A DNA stretch of 5,738 nt from CBFHSD01 sp965658375 (GCA_965658375.1 CBFHSD010000092.1:1-5738); one strand, 5' to 3'. Shown: positions 1 through 5,738, numbered from the stretch's first letter. Notes: generated from the letters alone by a model not told the origin. Numbers and translations: made by a program.

Positions 1-11
1 AAAGGGCACAA

Positions 12-41
12 ATATAAAAAACCCCTAAAATGGCTGGGTTT
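12..41 (-). terminator. Probable intrinsic terminator of pdhB
   Basis: Read on the minus strand, a six-base stem AAACCC (41-36) pairs with GGGTTT (24-19) across an 11-base loop, and the T run continues through position 16 and on into an AT-rich tail. It begins about eight bases after the pdhB stop codon, where an intrinsic terminator is expected. The stem is short and half A-T, so it is weaker than the etfA terminator in this window. Confidence 0.5.
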
Positions 42-49
42 CACATCTA

Positions 50-1030
50 TTAGAGTCTGTAAAGGCTTGCTTTAGCTGCATTCACCACATCTTGAACACC
101 CGGTAAGGCTTCTTCTATTAATGTAGGTGCGAACGCAAAAGGTGTATCTGATTGTGTTAATCTTTGAACAGGCGCATCTAAATGATCAAATGCCTGACTT
201 TGAATTTGATATGCAATTTCGCTAGAGATAGAGGCAAATGGCCACCCTTCTTCCAGAACAATGAGCCTATTGGTTTTCTTGATAGATTCCACAATTGCAG
301 CTGTATCCATTGGACGAATTGTTCTCAAATCAATCACTTCCAGTTCAATCCCTTCTTCTGCAAGTTCATCAGCGGCAGCTAATGCTACTTTCAAAATCTT
401 CCCAAAAGTAACTAGAGTAACATCTTTACCTTCTTTTTTTACATCGGCTTTCCCGATAGGAATCAGGTATTCTCCTTCAGGAATTTCTCCCTTGTCGCCA
501 TACATCTTTTCAGATTCAAAAAAGACGATTGGATCGTTATCTCTAATAGCTGACTTCAACAAGCCTTTGGCATCGTATGGGTTAGATGGAGTGATCACTT
601 TTAATCCCGGCACATTGGCATAAAAAGCTTCAAAAGCTTGTGAATGCGTTGCACCCAATTGACCAGCTTGACCGTTAGGTCCTCTAAATACAATTGGGCA
701 ACCGTATTGACCACCACTCATTTGCAACATCTTGGCTGCAGAGTTAATCACTTGGTCAGCAGCTAAAATTGCAAAGTTCCATGTCATGAACTCTACAATA
801 GGTCTTAAACCATTCATGGCAGCTCCAACACCAATACCTGCAAAACCTAACTCAGCAATAGGTGTATCTATTACACGCTTATCACCATATTTATCCAGTA
901 GCCCTTGGGTAGCTTTGTAAGCACCATTGTATTCGGCCACTTCTTCTCCCATGATGAATACATTCTGGTCTCTCGACATTTCTTCATCAATGGCTTCCTT
1001 TATCGCCTCGCGAAATTGAATAGTACGCAT
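50..1030 (-). CDS. pdhB: Pyruvate dehydrogenase E1 component, beta subunit
   Basis: This is the beta chain of the alpha2beta2-type E1 of the pyruvate dehydrogenase complex, which decarboxylates pyruvate with thiamine diphosphate and passes the acetyl group to E2 lipoyl groups in the cytoplasm. The 326-residue product matches the family length. Visible landmarks are GEEVAEYNGAYK (28-39), with the Glu pair that contacts the cofactor aminopyrimidine; EFMTWNFAILAADQVINSAAK (80-100); FRGPNG (115-120); and ATHSQ (127-131), whose His corresponds to the conserved active-site His of human PDHB. The C-terminal transketolase domain follows from about 200, including DLRTIRPMD (234-242). The reading frame is open upstream to an ATG at 1078, but that adds 16 residues not typical of the family, and a promoter-like TACTTTTG lies inside that extension; I therefore chose the ATG at 1030. 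Branched-chain 2-oxoacid dehydrogenase E1 beta is the main alternative; the MSGG and FRGPNG segments favour PDH. The alpha subunit and E2 are not in the window, and a terminator-like hairpin follows, so it is probably monocistronic. Confidence 0.93.
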   Translation of the reverse strand: MRTIQFREAIKEAIDEEMSRDQNVFIMGEEVAEYNGAYKATQGLLDKYGDKRVIDTPIAELGFAGIGVGAAMNGLRPIVEFMTWNFAILAADQVINSAAKMLQMSGGQYGCPIVFRGPNGQAGQLGATHSQAFEAFYANVPGLKVITPSNPYDAKGLLKSAIRDNDPIVFFESEKMYGDKGEIPEGEYLIPIGKADVKKEGKDVTLVTFGKILKVALAAADELAEEGIELEVIDLRTIRPMDTAAIVESIKKTNRLIVLEEGWPFASISSEIAYQIQSQAFDHLDAPVQRLTQSDTPFAFAPTLIEEALPGVQDVVNAAKASLYRL

Positions 1031-1054
1031 AATCTTCTTGTTATGAAAGAGGCA

Positions 1055-1062
1055 CAAAAGTA
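1055..1062 (-). promoter_or_regulatory. Candidate -7 promoter box for pdhB
   Basis: On the minus strand this reads TACTTTTG, a perfect match to the Bacteroidota TAnnTTTG -7 element. It would place the transcript start roughly 15-20 bases before the ATG at 1030. No clear TTTG -33 element lies at the usual 17-23 base spacing, so the call rests on the -7 box and its position. Confidence 0.45.
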
Positions 1063-1104
1063 TGTTTTCTAGCCACATCTGTGAACGATTTCAAAAATCA
1101 CTTG

Positions 1105-1118
1105 TTATGCGTGCATAA
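1105..1118. promoter_or_regulatory. Perfect inverted repeat in the divergent region, possible operator
   Basis: TTATGC and GCATAA are exact reverse complements separated by GT, giving a 14-base near-palindrome. It sits between the leftward pdhB box (1055-1062) and the rightward TATGTTTG box (1119-1126), directly abutting the latter. This is the size and placement of a dimeric repressor or activator site. No regulator gene is present and I cannot name a family that binds it. Confidence 0.35.
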
Positions 1119-1126
1119 TATGTTTG
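1119..1126 (+). promoter_or_regulatory. Candidate -7 promoter box for etfBA
   Basis: TATGTTTG matches TAnnTTTG exactly. The nearest upstream TTG (1102-1104) is only 14 bases away, shorter than the usual 17-23. Use of this box would give a leader of about 65 bases that includes the inverted repeat at 1136-1165. A second exact match, TAGTTTTG at 1157-1164, is an alternative start signal. Confidence 0.4.
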
Positions 1127-1135
1127 TTTCATTCC

Positions 1136-1165
1136 CCAAAACCAACTGATTTTCGTTAGTTTTGG
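1136..1165. repeat. 11-base imperfect inverted repeat upstream of etfB
   Basis: Left arm CCAAAACCAAC (1136-1146) and right arm GTTAGTTTTGG (1155-1165) are complementary at 10 of 11 positions around an eight-base loop. The right arm contains TAGTTTTG (1157-1164), an exact TAnnTTTG match. It could be an operator overlapping a promoter, or a hairpin in the etfB leader if transcription starts near 1119-1126. No T run follows it, so it is not a standard terminator. Confidence 0.5.
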
Positions 1166-1198
1166 CGACCTAAATTTCTAATTTAAAAATCATTTCAG

Positions 1199-1939
1199 AT
1201 GAAAATTCTGGTAGCAATAAGTAAGGCTCCGGACACTACGAGTAAAATCAAATTCACTGCGGATAACACAGCATTTGATACCAACGGTGTTCAATTCATA
1301 GTAAACCCTTATGACGAGTGGTATGCTCTTGTAAGAGGTATTGAGTTAAAAGAAGCGAACGGTGGATCTGTAACAACTATTACGGTTGGTGGTGCAGATT
1401 GTGATCCCGTGATTCGTAAAGCTCTTGCGGTTGGTGCAGACGATGCAGTGCGCATTGATGCAGAACCTACAGATGCATTTCAAGTAGCAAAAGAAATTTC
1501 AGATTACGCTTCAGACAAAGGTTTTGATCTGATTCTATTCGGAAAAGAAACCATCGATTACAACGGATCTCAGGTTCCCGGAATGGTTGCTGGTTTAATG
1601 GATCTTCCTTACATCTCTAATGCATCTCAACTTGATGTTAATGGAAACACGGTGAAAGCGGTGAGAGATATTCAAGGTGGTACAGAAGAATTAGAAGCAA
1701 GTGCTCCTGTAGTACTAAGCGCAGCAAAAGGAATGGCCGAACAACGTATTCCTAACATGAGAGGAATAATGGCAGCAAGAAGTAAAAAACTAGAAGTTGT
1801 TCCTTCATCTGGCGCAGAAGCGTTAACAGAAATTACAAGCTATGAGCTTCCTCCTTCTAAATCTGCTGTGAAATTGGTAGATCCAGACAACATGGAAGAA
1901 TTGGTGAATTTATTACATAACGAAGCAAAAGCACTTTAA
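1199..1939 (+). CDS. etfB: Electron transfer flavoprotein, beta subunit
   Basis: EtfB forms the soluble cytoplasmic ETF heterodimer with EtfA. ETF accepts electrons from acyl-CoA and related dehydrogenases and usually passes them to ETF:quinone oxidoreductase. The 246-residue protein has the adenine nucleotide-binding alpha/beta fold expected of the family. The N-terminus is MKILVAISKAPDT; NPYDEWYAL (36-44) is a conserved family block. The loop FGKETIDYNGSQVPGMVAG (114-132) corresponds to the AMP-binding region of canonical ETFs. GMAEQRIPNMRGIMAARSKK (178-197) covers the family signature and the dehydrogenase recognition loop. A gap-free alignment from memory with human ETFB puts Met179 at the place of the anchoring Leu of that loop. 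The start is the only sensible ATG, preceded by an A/T-rich stretch without Shine-Dalgarno. It is followed after two bases by etfA and is clearly co-transcribed and probably translationally coupled. Assignment as EtfB is secure; whether it is a canonical or divergent class of ETF is open. Confidence 0.95.
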   Translation: MKILVAISKAPDTTSKIKFTADNTAFDTNGVQFIVNPYDEWYALVRGIELKEANGGSVTTITVGGADCDPVIRKALAVGADDAVRIDAEPTDAFQVAKEISDYASDKGFDLILFGKETIDYNGSQVPGMVAGLMDLPYISNASQLDVNGNTVKAVRDIQGGTEELEASAPVVLSAAKGMAEQRIPNMRGIMAARSKKLEVVPSSGAEALTEITSYELPPSKSAVKLVDPDNMEELVNLLHNEAKAL

Positions 1940-1941
1940 TC

Positions 1942-2910
1942 ATGGCAGTATTAGCATTTGTAGACGTATTAGAAGGAAAAGTAACGAAGTCATCGTATGA
2001 GGCAGTGTCTTATGCTTCAAAAGTGGCGAGTGATTTAGGAACCGATGCTGTAGCTCTTGCCTACGGAAACGCATCAAACGAAGACCTAGCTGGATTAGGA
2101 GCTTACGGAGCAAGTAAAGTAATGCATTGTGCTGAAGCTTCTGCTATGGACCCTGCTCAATTGAGTAAACTCACGCAACAAGCGGCTTCTGCTGCTGGCG
2201 CTGATGTATTGGTGTTCTCTCAAGATTACACGGGTAAATCTGTTGCTCCGATGGTAGCTGCCAAAATGAACGCAGGTTTAATCTCTGGAGTAGTTGACTA
2301 CCCAAACACATCAAATGGATTTACAGTTAAAAAAGCAGTTTTCTCAGGGAAAGCTTTTGCACACGTTGCGATTAAAACAGACGTGAAAATTGTAGCCATT
2401 ATTCCAAATTCTATTGGTGCTGCTGCTGGCGAAGGAACAGCAGAAGTTGAAGCATTTAGTGCTGATTTAGGTGCTGCTTCAGTGAGTGTAAAAGGCATTC
2501 ACAAAGAAACCAGTGGAGATATGGTGCCATTGCCAGAAGCAGAATTGGTAGTATCAGCGGGTAGAGGAATGAAAGGACCAGAAAACTGGGGTATCGTTGA
2601 AGAGTTGGCAACAACACTTGGCGCTACAACAGCGTGTTCTAGACCCGTTGCAGACATTGGCTGGAGACCTCATCACGAGCATGTAGGCCAAACAGGAATT
2701 GCCATTAGACCAAACCTATACATTGCTATTGGTATTTCTGGAGCCATTCAGCATTTGGCTGGAGTGAATGGAAGTAAAGTTATTGTGGTGATTAACACAG
2801 ATTCTGAAGCGCCATTCTTTAAAGCGGCAGATTACGGTGTAGTTGGAGATGCTTTTGAAGTAGTTCCAAAACTTACAGCGGCAATCAAAGCTTTTCAAGC
2901 AAACAATTAA
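1942..2910 (+). CDS. etfA: Electron transfer flavoprotein, alpha subunit
   Basis: EtfA carries the redox-active FAD of ETF. The 322-residue length is normal. The N-terminal half (about 1-190) is the nucleotide-binding-like domain, and the C-terminal half is the FAD domain. Visible FAD-domain landmarks are VVSAGRGMKGPENW (203-216), the SRPVADIGW block (233-241) with Arg234 at the conserved flavin-contacting Arg, HVGQTG (247-252), GISGAIQHLAG (264-274) with the conserved His271, and INTDSEAPFFKAADYGVVGD (284-303). The usual Lys after GQTG is replaced by Ile253 (GQTGIAIRP), which I believe is common in Bacteroidota homologues but cannot verify here. The gene starts two bases after the etfB stop and is followed by a strong intrinsic terminator, so etfBA is a two-gene operon. 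No ETF:quinone oxidoreductase or acyl-CoA dehydrogenase lies within the window, so the electron donors and acceptor cannot be read from context. Confidence 0.96.
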   Translation: MAVLAFVDVLEGKVTKSSYEAVSYASKVASDLGTDAVALAYGNASNEDLAGLGAYGASKVMHCAEASAMDPAQLSKLTQQAASAAGADVLVFSQDYTGKSVAPMVAAKMNAGLISGVVDYPNTSNGFTVKKAVFSGKAFAHVAIKTDVKIVAIIPNSIGAAAGEGTAEVEAFSADLGAASVSVKGIHKETSGDMVPLPEAELVVSAGRGMKGPENWGIVEELATTLGATTACSRPVADIGWRPHHEHVGQTGIAIRPNLYIAIGISGAIQHLAGVNGSKVIVVINTDSEAPFFKAADYGVVGDAFEVVPKLTAAIKAFQANN

Positions 2911-2925
2911 AAGCACATTATATAA

Positions 2926-2964
2926 GGAAGAACCTTCGGATGAATTTCTGAAGGTTCTTTTTTT
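2926..2964 (+). terminator. Strong intrinsic terminator after etfA
   Basis: AAGAACCTTC (2928-2937) pairs perfectly with GAAGGTTCTT (2950-2959). The stem can grow inward by one G-U and two Watson-Crick pairs, leaving a six-base loop. A run of seven T (2958-2964) closes it. It begins 15 bases after the etfA stop and separates etfBA from the downstream gene cluster. Confidence 0.9.
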
Positions 2965-2981
2965 ATGCTCTAACTTAGGGT

Positions 2982-3007
2982 TTTGCAAATCCGATAAATT
3001 ATATTCG
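2982..3007 (+). promoter_or_regulatory. Weak candidate promoter for the bfn-nupC-thyA cluster
   Basis: TTTG (2982-2985) and TATATTCG (3000-3007; one mismatch to TAnnTTTG) lie between the etfA terminator and the next start. The 14-base spacing is shorter than typical. A promoter is required somewhere here because the preceding terminator is strong; these are the best boxes I see. Confidence 0.25.
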
Positions 3008-3029
3008 CAGCACGAGGAAGATTGAGCGC

Positions 3030-3620
3030 ATGGACGAGAAGAAAATTGAGTTGGAGATTGAGGGTTTATCATACAGTCAAACACAAACTGGAGCGTATGC
3101 CCTAGTACTTTCAGAAAAAAATGGTCAAAGGAGACTTCCCATCATCATCGGAAATTTTGAAGCCCAAGCCATTGCTATTGAAATGGAGAAAATGACTCCA
3201 CAACGTCCGCTCACCCACGATTTATTCAAATCACTCACCGATGAATTTGATATTCAACTCAAAGAAGTGGTGATTTACAACTTGGTAGAAGGAATATTCT
3301 TTGCCAAACTTGTTGTTGAAAAAGACTTCCAAGAAGTAGAGATCGATGCGCGCTCCTCTGACGCGATTGCTTTAGCCATTCGCTACAACTGCCCTATTCA
3401 AGCTTTTAGTTTCATCCTAGATCAGGCAGGAATGTTGTTGGATGATGACAAAAGTGAAGAAGATATATCGGAAATTAACGAAGAGTTTGTTTCTGAAGCT
3501 TTGGGCGAATACCACCATTTGAGCAAAGAAGAGCTGGAAGAAAAACTCAACGAAGCCATTGCCAATGAAGATTACGAATTGGCTTCTCGATTAAGAGACG
3601 AACTCAACAACCGCAAATAG
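3030..3620 (+). CDS. Bifunctional nuclease (BFN/DUF151) domain protein with C-terminal UVR motif
   Basis: The 196-residue protein has two parts. Residues 1 to about 140 form a BFN (DUF151) domain, recognised by LPIIIGNFEAQAIAIEMEK (36-54), the PLTHDLF block (60-66) and EIDARSSDAIALAIRY (104-119). Residues about 164-196 form a UvrB/UvrC (UVR) motif, LSKEELEEKL then DYELASRLRDEL, a helical hairpin used for protein-protein contact in UvrB and UvrC. An acidic linker (about 137-160) joins them. Plant and some bacterial DUF151 proteins are reported to have RNase and DNase activity; that activity is not demonstrated for this subgroup, so the substrate is unknown. This two-domain form is, to my knowledge, frequent in Bacteroidota. 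Unusually for this window, GAGGAA (3014-3019) precedes the ATG by 10 bases and could act as a ribosome binding site. It starts a probable three-gene unit, with nupC 25 bases downstream. No signal peptide or membrane segment is visible, so it is cytoplasmic. Confidence 0.9.
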   Translation: MDEKKIELEIEGLSYSQTQTGAYALVLSEKNGQRRLPIIIGNFEAQAIAIEMEKMTPQRPLTHDLFKSLTDEFDIQLKEVVIYNLVEGIFFAKLVVEKDFQEVEIDARSSDAIALAIRYNCPIQAFSFILDQAGMLLDDDKSEEDISEINEEFVSEALGEYHHLSKEELEEKLNEAIANEDYELASRLRDELNNRK

Positions 3621-3645
3621 GCACATTACCCTTGAACCCATAAGC

Positions 3646-4950
3646 ATGATTCTCGCAGAAATCTCTTTCAACTCCATTTTCAGAGGACTTCTGGGTATCG
3701 CTTTTTGTGTTGGACTGGCATGGTTGGTAAGTGAAAAAAGAAAAAACATCAGTTGGTATACCGTTGGTGTAGGTTTGTTGATTCAATTGATCATTGCCAT
3801 TCTCATTCTTCAAATAGGTTGGATAGAACATATTTTTGATTGGTTGGGGAAAGCCTTTGTCAAAGTCATCTCTTTCACCGATTTCGGGATTTCTTTCTTG
3901 ATGGATTCTTTTGTTACTCAAAAGATGGAACCCTCTCTCATCAATTTCGCTTTTACGGTGCTGCCCAAAATCGTCTTCTTTTCTGCCTTGTCGGCCATCC
4001 TTTATTACTATGGCATTTTACAGTTTTTCGTGAAAATATTTGCGCGCATCATGGGCAAACTCATGCGCTTGAGTGGTGCAGAATCACTTTCGGCAGCAGC
4101 CAATATTTTTATGGGTCAAACAGAATCTCCCCTTCTCATTAAGCCCTACCTGCGCAACATGACTCGCTCAGAGCTCATGGCCATGATGACAGGGGGAATG
4201 GCAACCATTGCAGGCAGTGTATTGGCAAGCTACATCGCATTTTTAGGTGGTGATAGTTCGCAAGAACAGGTGCTCTTCGCCAAACATTTACTCACCGCCA
4301 GCGTACTCTCTGCCCCAGCAGCCATGGTAGCTGCCAAGATTATAGTACCAGAAACAAAAGCCATTGCTAAAAAAGCGCAGATTGCAGATGAAATCAAATC
4401 GGCCAACGTGCTAGAAGCCATTACCAACGGCACTACTGACGGACTGAAACTCGCCATTAATGTTGGAGCCATGCTCCTTGTTTTCACTGCGCTGGTTTAC
4501 TTGGGCAATTACCTTCTATTTTGGACGGGAGACCTTACAGGAATAAACAACTGGATCGCTTTAAACACGGGTTACACTGAATTGAGTTTTCAATTTTTAG
4601 TGGGCTATTTAGGTGCTCCCATTGCTTGGATGATTGGTGTGCCCGCAGAAGACATGGTGCTTGTGGGGCAGTTGCTGGGAGAAAAAACCATTCTCAACGA
4701 ATTTTACGCTTACGTTACCATGGGTCAGTTGAAAGCCAATGGTGATTTTGTGCATGAAAAAAGCATGATCATGGCCACGTATATCCTTTGTGGTTTTGCG
4801 AACATTGCTTCTATTGGCATACAAGTAGGTGGCATTGGCGCCTTGGTTCCCGAAAGAAAAGGAGAACTTTCTCAACTGGGTTTAAAAGCGCTCATCGCAG
4901 GTACACTTGCCTGCCTATTTACCGCTTGTTTGGTAGGGATTTTCTATTGA
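3646..4950 (+). CDS. nupC: Concentrative nucleoside transporter (CNT/NupC family)
   Basis: This is an inner-membrane symporter that imports nucleosides using a proton or sodium gradient. The 434-residue protein has hydrophobic segments at roughly 10-27, 38-57, 100-128, 175-200, 215-235, 265-290, 313-331, 375-400 and 412-432, with shorter re-entrant stretches between. CNT substrate-site motifs are present: IFMGQTESPLLIKPYL (154-169) with Gln158, Thr159 and Glu160 of re-entrant hairpin 1; the NEFYAY block (351-356), whose Glu352 is the second conserved acidic residue; and CGFANIASIGIQVGGIG (382-398) with Asn386 and Ser389. These correspond to nucleoside-contacting residues in the Vibrio cholerae CNT structure. 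The preference for pyrimidine or purine nucleosides and the coupling ion cannot be read reliably from sequence. It lies 25 bases after the bfn/UVR gene and 65 bases before thyA on the same strand, so co-transcription is likely. The next in-frame Met (86) would remove membrane segments, which supports the ATG at 3646. The gene symbol names the family, not a proven orthologue. Confidence 0.93.
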   Translation: MILAEISFNSIFRGLLGIAFCVGLAWLVSEKRKNISWYTVGVGLLIQLIIAILILQIGWIEHIFDWLGKAFVKVISFTDFGISFLMDSFVTQKMEPSLINFAFTVLPKIVFFSALSAILYYYGILQFFVKIFARIMGKLMRLSGAESLSAAANIFMGQTESPLLIKPYLRNMTRSELMAMMTGGMATIAGSVLASYIAFLGGDSSQEQVLFAKHLLTASVLSAPAAMVAAKIIVPETKAIAKKAQIADEIKSANVLEAITNGTTDGLKLAINVGAMLLVFTALVYLGNYLLFWTGDLTGINNWIALNTGYTELSFQFLVGYLGAPIAWMIGVPAEDMVLVGQLLGEKTILNEFYAYVTMGQLKANGDFVHEKSMIMATYILCGFANIASIGIQVGGIGALVPERKGELSQLGLKALIAGTLACLFTACLVGIFY

Positions 4951-5015
4951 TAACTTCTCCTGCTTCGCAGCACTTTTCAAGCACTAATTTCTTTGGTTTT
5001 TACTAACATTGTAGC

Positions 5016-5738
5016 ATGCAGCAGTATCATGATTTATTGCGTCATATTCTTGACAATGGCGTTAAAAAAGAAGATAGAACTGGGGTGGGAACCATCAGTA
5101 CTTTTGGCTACCAAATGCGTTTCGATTTGCAAGAGGGCTTTCCTCTTGTTACCACCAAAAAGGTTCATCTAAAATCCATTATTCATGAATTGCTTTGGTT
5201 TCTACAAGGAGACACCAACATCCAATACCTGGTTCAAAACAAAGTACGCATCTGGAACGATTGGCCTTTTCAACGCTATTTAGAAGAAACGGGCAAAGCA
5301 GCATCACTGCCCAAATACTCGGCAGAATGGAAAAGCGCTATGCGCACTTTTGAAGAAGAGGTTGCCAACAGCAATGACTTTGCTCAAAAATGGGGAGAAT
5401 TAGGCCCCGTTTACGGCAGACAATGGAGAGACTTCAACGGCTTTGATCAAATCAAATGGGTAGAAGAAGAAATCAAGCGCAACCCCAACAGCAGAAGACT
5501 CATCATCTCTGCATGGAATGCCTCAGAGATAGAAGAAATGGCTAAAGCCGGACTTCCACCATGCCATACCATGTTTCAGTTTTATGTGCAAGAGGGCAAA
5601 TTGAGCTGCCAACTTTATCAACGCAGTGCAGATACTTTTTTAGGTGTGCCTTTTAACATTGCTTCTTACGCCTTATTGACCCAAATGATGGCTCAAGTAT
5701 GTGACCTAGAATTGGGCGATTTTGTGCACACGTTTGGC
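5016..5738 (+). CDS. thyA: Thymidylate synthase (3' end beyond window)
   Basis: ThyA converts dUMP to dTMP using 5,10-methylenetetrahydrofolate, yielding dihydrofolate. The first 241 codons are present and open to the window edge; by comparison with E. coli ThyA (264 residues) about 60 residues are missing. Visible motifs: RTGVGT (21-26) with the phosphate-binding Arg21; FPLVTTKK (42-49); IIHELLWFLQGDTNI (55-69) including the conserved Glu58; the active-site nucleophile Cys183 in LPPCHTMFQFY (180-190); the Arg160-Arg161 pair that reaches the dUMP phosphate of the partner subunit; QLYQRSAD (199-206); and VPFNIASYAL (211-220) with Asn214. Between Trp80 and GPVYGRQW (130-137) there is an insert of about 34 residues relative to E. 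coli, rich in charged residues and likely helical. The ATG at 5016 gives the family N-terminus MQQYHDLLRHIL. A 65-base gap without a convincing promoter separates it from nupC. Dihydrofolate reductase often follows thyA, but lies outside the window if present. Confidence 0.97.
   Translation, partial: MQQYHDLLRHILDNGVKKEDRTGVGTISTFGYQMRFDLQEGFPLVTTKKVHLKSIIHELLWFLQGDTNIQYLVQNKVRIWNDWPFQRYLEETGKAASLPKYSAEWKSAMRTFEEEVANSNDFAQKWGELGPVYGRQWRDFNGFDQIKWVEEEIKRNPNSRRLIISAWNASEIEEMAKAGLPPCHTMFQFYVQEGKLSCQLYQRSADTFLGVPFNIASYALLTQMMAQVCDLELGDFVHTFG

Noticed and set aside
182..920. Plus-strand open frames at 182-382, 261-623 and 732-920 opposite pdhB
   Set aside because: They lie entirely antisense to a clearly recognisable pdhB, show no recognisable domain, and have compositions expected of shadow frames.
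1136..1165. Inverted repeat upstream of etfB as a terminator
   Set aside because: No T run follows either arm, and it lies upstream of both divergent genes, so there is no transcript for it to end.
2982..2989. TTTGCAAA eight-base palindrome upstream of bfn
   Set aside because: Too short and AT-rich to distinguish from chance; noted only because it overlaps the weak TTTG promoter candidate.
2298..3084. Minus-strand open frames at 2298-2498 and 2716-3084 opposite etfA and the start of bfn
   Set aside because: Both are antisense to conserved coding sequence; the second also runs through the etfA terminator. No family resemblance is visible.
3604..4875. Open frames in other frames over nupC (3604-3921 minus, 3840-4142 plus, 4230-4487 minus, 4609-4875 minus)
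   Set aside because: They overlap the full-length CNT transporter, whose motifs are intact throughout, and look like shadows.
4788..5006. Plus-strand 72-residue frame overlapping the nupC end and the nupC-thyA gap
   Set aside because: Most of it lies in an alternative frame of nupC, has no recognisable motif, and is rich in Ser, Phe, His, Arg and Trp as a random frame might be.
4951..5015. Possible terminator or promoter in the nupC-thyA gap: CTGC-TTC-GCAG hairpin, TTTG at 4992-4995 and TAACATTG at 5004-5011
   Set aside because: The hairpin has only four base pairs with no T run after it. The box has a mismatch, lies almost on the start codon, and is only eight bases from TTTG. Co-transcription with nupC is the simpler reading.

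Overview
The window looks like an ordinary chromosomal segment of a Bacteroidota bacterium, probably Flavobacteriia-like. The evidence is fourfold. Base composition is moderately AT-rich. Most starts lack a Shine-Dalgarno sequence. Several upstream regions carry TAnnTTTG boxes, the -7 element of the Bacteroidota sigma factor. The gene set (separate pdhB, etfBA, a bifunctional-nuclease/UVR protein, a CNT nucleoside transporter, thyA) is one I associate with that phylum. All five complete genes and the one partial gene are intact and recognisable. I see no mobile element, RNA gene, CRISPR array or pseudogene.

Layout. On the minus strand, 50-1030 encodes the beta subunit of pyruvate dehydrogenase E1, with a modest hairpin terminator just beyond its stop. 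A divergent intergenic region (1031-1198) holds promoter-like boxes facing both ways and two inverted repeats. On the plus strand, etfB (1199-1939) and etfA (1942-2910) lie two bases apart and end at a strong intrinsic terminator (2926-2964). A second plus-strand unit then runs bfn/UVR protein (3030-3620), NupC-family nucleoside transporter (3646-4950) and thymidylate synthase thyA (from 5016, cut off by the window end).

How the genes relate. The first half is central carbon and electron metabolism. PDH makes acetyl-CoA and NADH, while ETF takes electrons from acyl-CoA dehydrogenases, also in acetyl-CoA-producing pathways, so their shared intergenic region is a natural place for joint control. 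The second half concerns nucleotides: nucleoside import next to de novo dTMP synthesis, headed by a putative nuclease. The link of the nuclease to the other two is inferred from position only.

I found no convincing undescribed system. The most interesting non-coding signals are the two inverted repeats in the pdhB/etfB divergent region. The most interesting protein-level points are the mixed features of EtfB and the insert in the small domain of ThyA.
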